64,000 nucleotides of DNA, taken from Xestospongia bergquistia (Eukaryota; Porifera; Demospongiae; Haplosclerida; Petrosiidae). The notes below the pieces were generated by a model. It was not told where the DNA came from. It did no database searches and saw only the letters and a program-made list of their open reading frames with translations. How positions within the stretch are numbered: position 1 is the first letter of the stretch; the number at the start of each line of letters is the position of its first letter. Below, in pieces: positions 63,873-64,000 of this stretch. A program made the position numbers and the translations under genes. The DNA is taken from assembly GCA_963965975.1 (NCBI GenBank), contig OZ014411.1:18442446-18506445 (forward strand). The letters are read 5' to 3'.

Positions 63873-64000
63873 AAAGTCTTTAAATTAAAGACTTTAGAAG
63901 GCTTAGACTATTGATTGAAGTTAACAAAGTAAACAGCTTAGTCTAATGGACTCTATTGGACTAACTAAATGAACTGTTGCTAACAGTTCAGTAAGTTGGT
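63873..64000. repeat. Partial monomer at the right window edge
   Basis: The first 128 bp of a monomer are cut by the window end, not by a biological boundary. It belongs to the ATTGAAG / TTAACAAAG / CTAATGG subfamily and most resembles the monomer at 58867. Confidence 0.9.

Larger units (their letters stand above)
1..64000. repeat. 143-bp satellite DNA array, 447 complete monomers plus a partial
   Basis: The entire window is a head-to-tail tandem array in one orientation. Monomer starts, taken at the AAAGTCTTT motif, fall at 1, 144, 287, 430 and so on to 63873. Register checks at 3001, 8713, 23582, 32164, 45032, 52326, 58760 and 63873 show only small drift from multiples of 143, apart from one 36-bp deletion. 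The consensus is about 29% GC and contains no CpG. Stops occur in all six frames within each monomer, and 143 is not a multiple of three, so no meaningful ORF is possible. There is no unrelated insertion anywhere. Large eukaryotic arrays of this kind are typical of centromeric or pericentromeric heterochromatin; that location is inference. Confidence 0.98.
58867..64000. repeat. Less ordered right-hand tail of monomers
   Basis: About 36 monomers carry many private variants and only weak higher-order structure. Two subfamilies intermix. One has GAGTGAAG, TTAATAAAG, CTAAAGG and AAATAAAC. The other has ATTGAAG, TTAACAAAG, CTAATGG and AAATGAAC; a clean example starts at 63016. The last 270 bp (about 63730-64000) resemble 58760-59000. 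The shared GAACTGTTGCTAACAGTTCA at 58965 and 63971 is 5,006 bp or 35 monomers apart, so another block copy may begin here and continue past the window. Confidence 0.75.

Noticed and set aside
1-64000. Possible protein-coding ORFs
   Set aside because: All six frames of the consensus have stops within each monomer, and the 143-bp period rotates the frame, so only short chance ORFs exist.
1-64000. CRISPR array or iteron-type origin, because of regular repeats
   Set aside because: The repeats are contiguous 143-bp units without unique spacers, cas genes or a replication gene, and they run for 64 kb.
1-64000. CENP-B box (TTCG....A..CGGG pattern)
   Set aside because: TTCG occurs only in variants such as TTCGATGG, TTCGCAAG and TTCGACTA, and none is followed by the A..CGGG part of the motif.
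1-64000. Telomeric repeats (TTAGG or TTAGGG type)
   Set aside because: TTAG is frequent within the monomer, but no tandem run of any telomere unit is present.
1-64000. Assignment to tenebrionid beetle satellites of 142-144 bp
   Set aside because: Only the length is comparable. I cannot compare sequences here, so no species is claimed. A search against satellite databases would decide.

Overview
The whole 64 kb window is one uninterrupted satellite DNA array. A 143-bp, AT-rich monomer (about 29% GC in my by-eye consensus) repeats head to tail in one orientation. There are 447 complete monomers plus a 128-bp partial monomer at the right edge. I found no protein-coding gene, RNA gene, transposon, origin or CRISPR array. 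In the consensus all six reading frames have stops within each monomer. The monomer register at several waypoints shows a net loss of only 49 bp from perfect 143-bp spacing. One 36-bp deletion (monomer 58760-58866) explains most of it, and single-base indels explain the rest.

The organism is almost certainly a eukaryote, and the region is most likely centromeric or pericentromeric heterochromatin. That rests on array size, monomer length, AT content and higher-order organisation. The sequence does not let me name a species. Satellites of 142-144 bp are known, for example, from tenebrionid beetles (Tenebrio, Palorus), but length alone is weak evidence.

Each monomer carries two near-perfect inverted repeats (29 bp and 21 bp) and a third, spaced dyad. 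It could therefore fold into hairpins or cruciforms.

Layout. 1-3143 and 8427-14344 hold older, diverged 18-19-monomer higher-order repeats. 3144-8426 is a recent tandem duplication of a 19-monomer block whose second copy lost one monomer. 14345-32451 is a 64-monomer (9,154-bp) tandem duplication with about seven differences and no indels. 32452-33764 is a linker. 33765-45340 is a 40-monomer (5,719-bp) duplication whose second copy gained one monomer. 45341-48944 holds a 14-monomer partial duplication. 48945-52525 is a 13-monomer duplication whose second copy lost one monomer. 52526-55757 is a diverged, co-linear relative of part of the 64-mer. 55758-58188 is a 9-monomer duplication whose second copy lost one monomer. 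58189-64000 is less ordered and has the only truncated monomer and a weak 7-mer.

The array seems to evolve by nested, mostly two-copy tandem duplications of very different sizes, with frequent in-register gain or loss of single monomers. It does not show runaway amplification of one fixed unit. Coordinates of duplication edges are accurate to about one monomer where flanking copies resemble each other.
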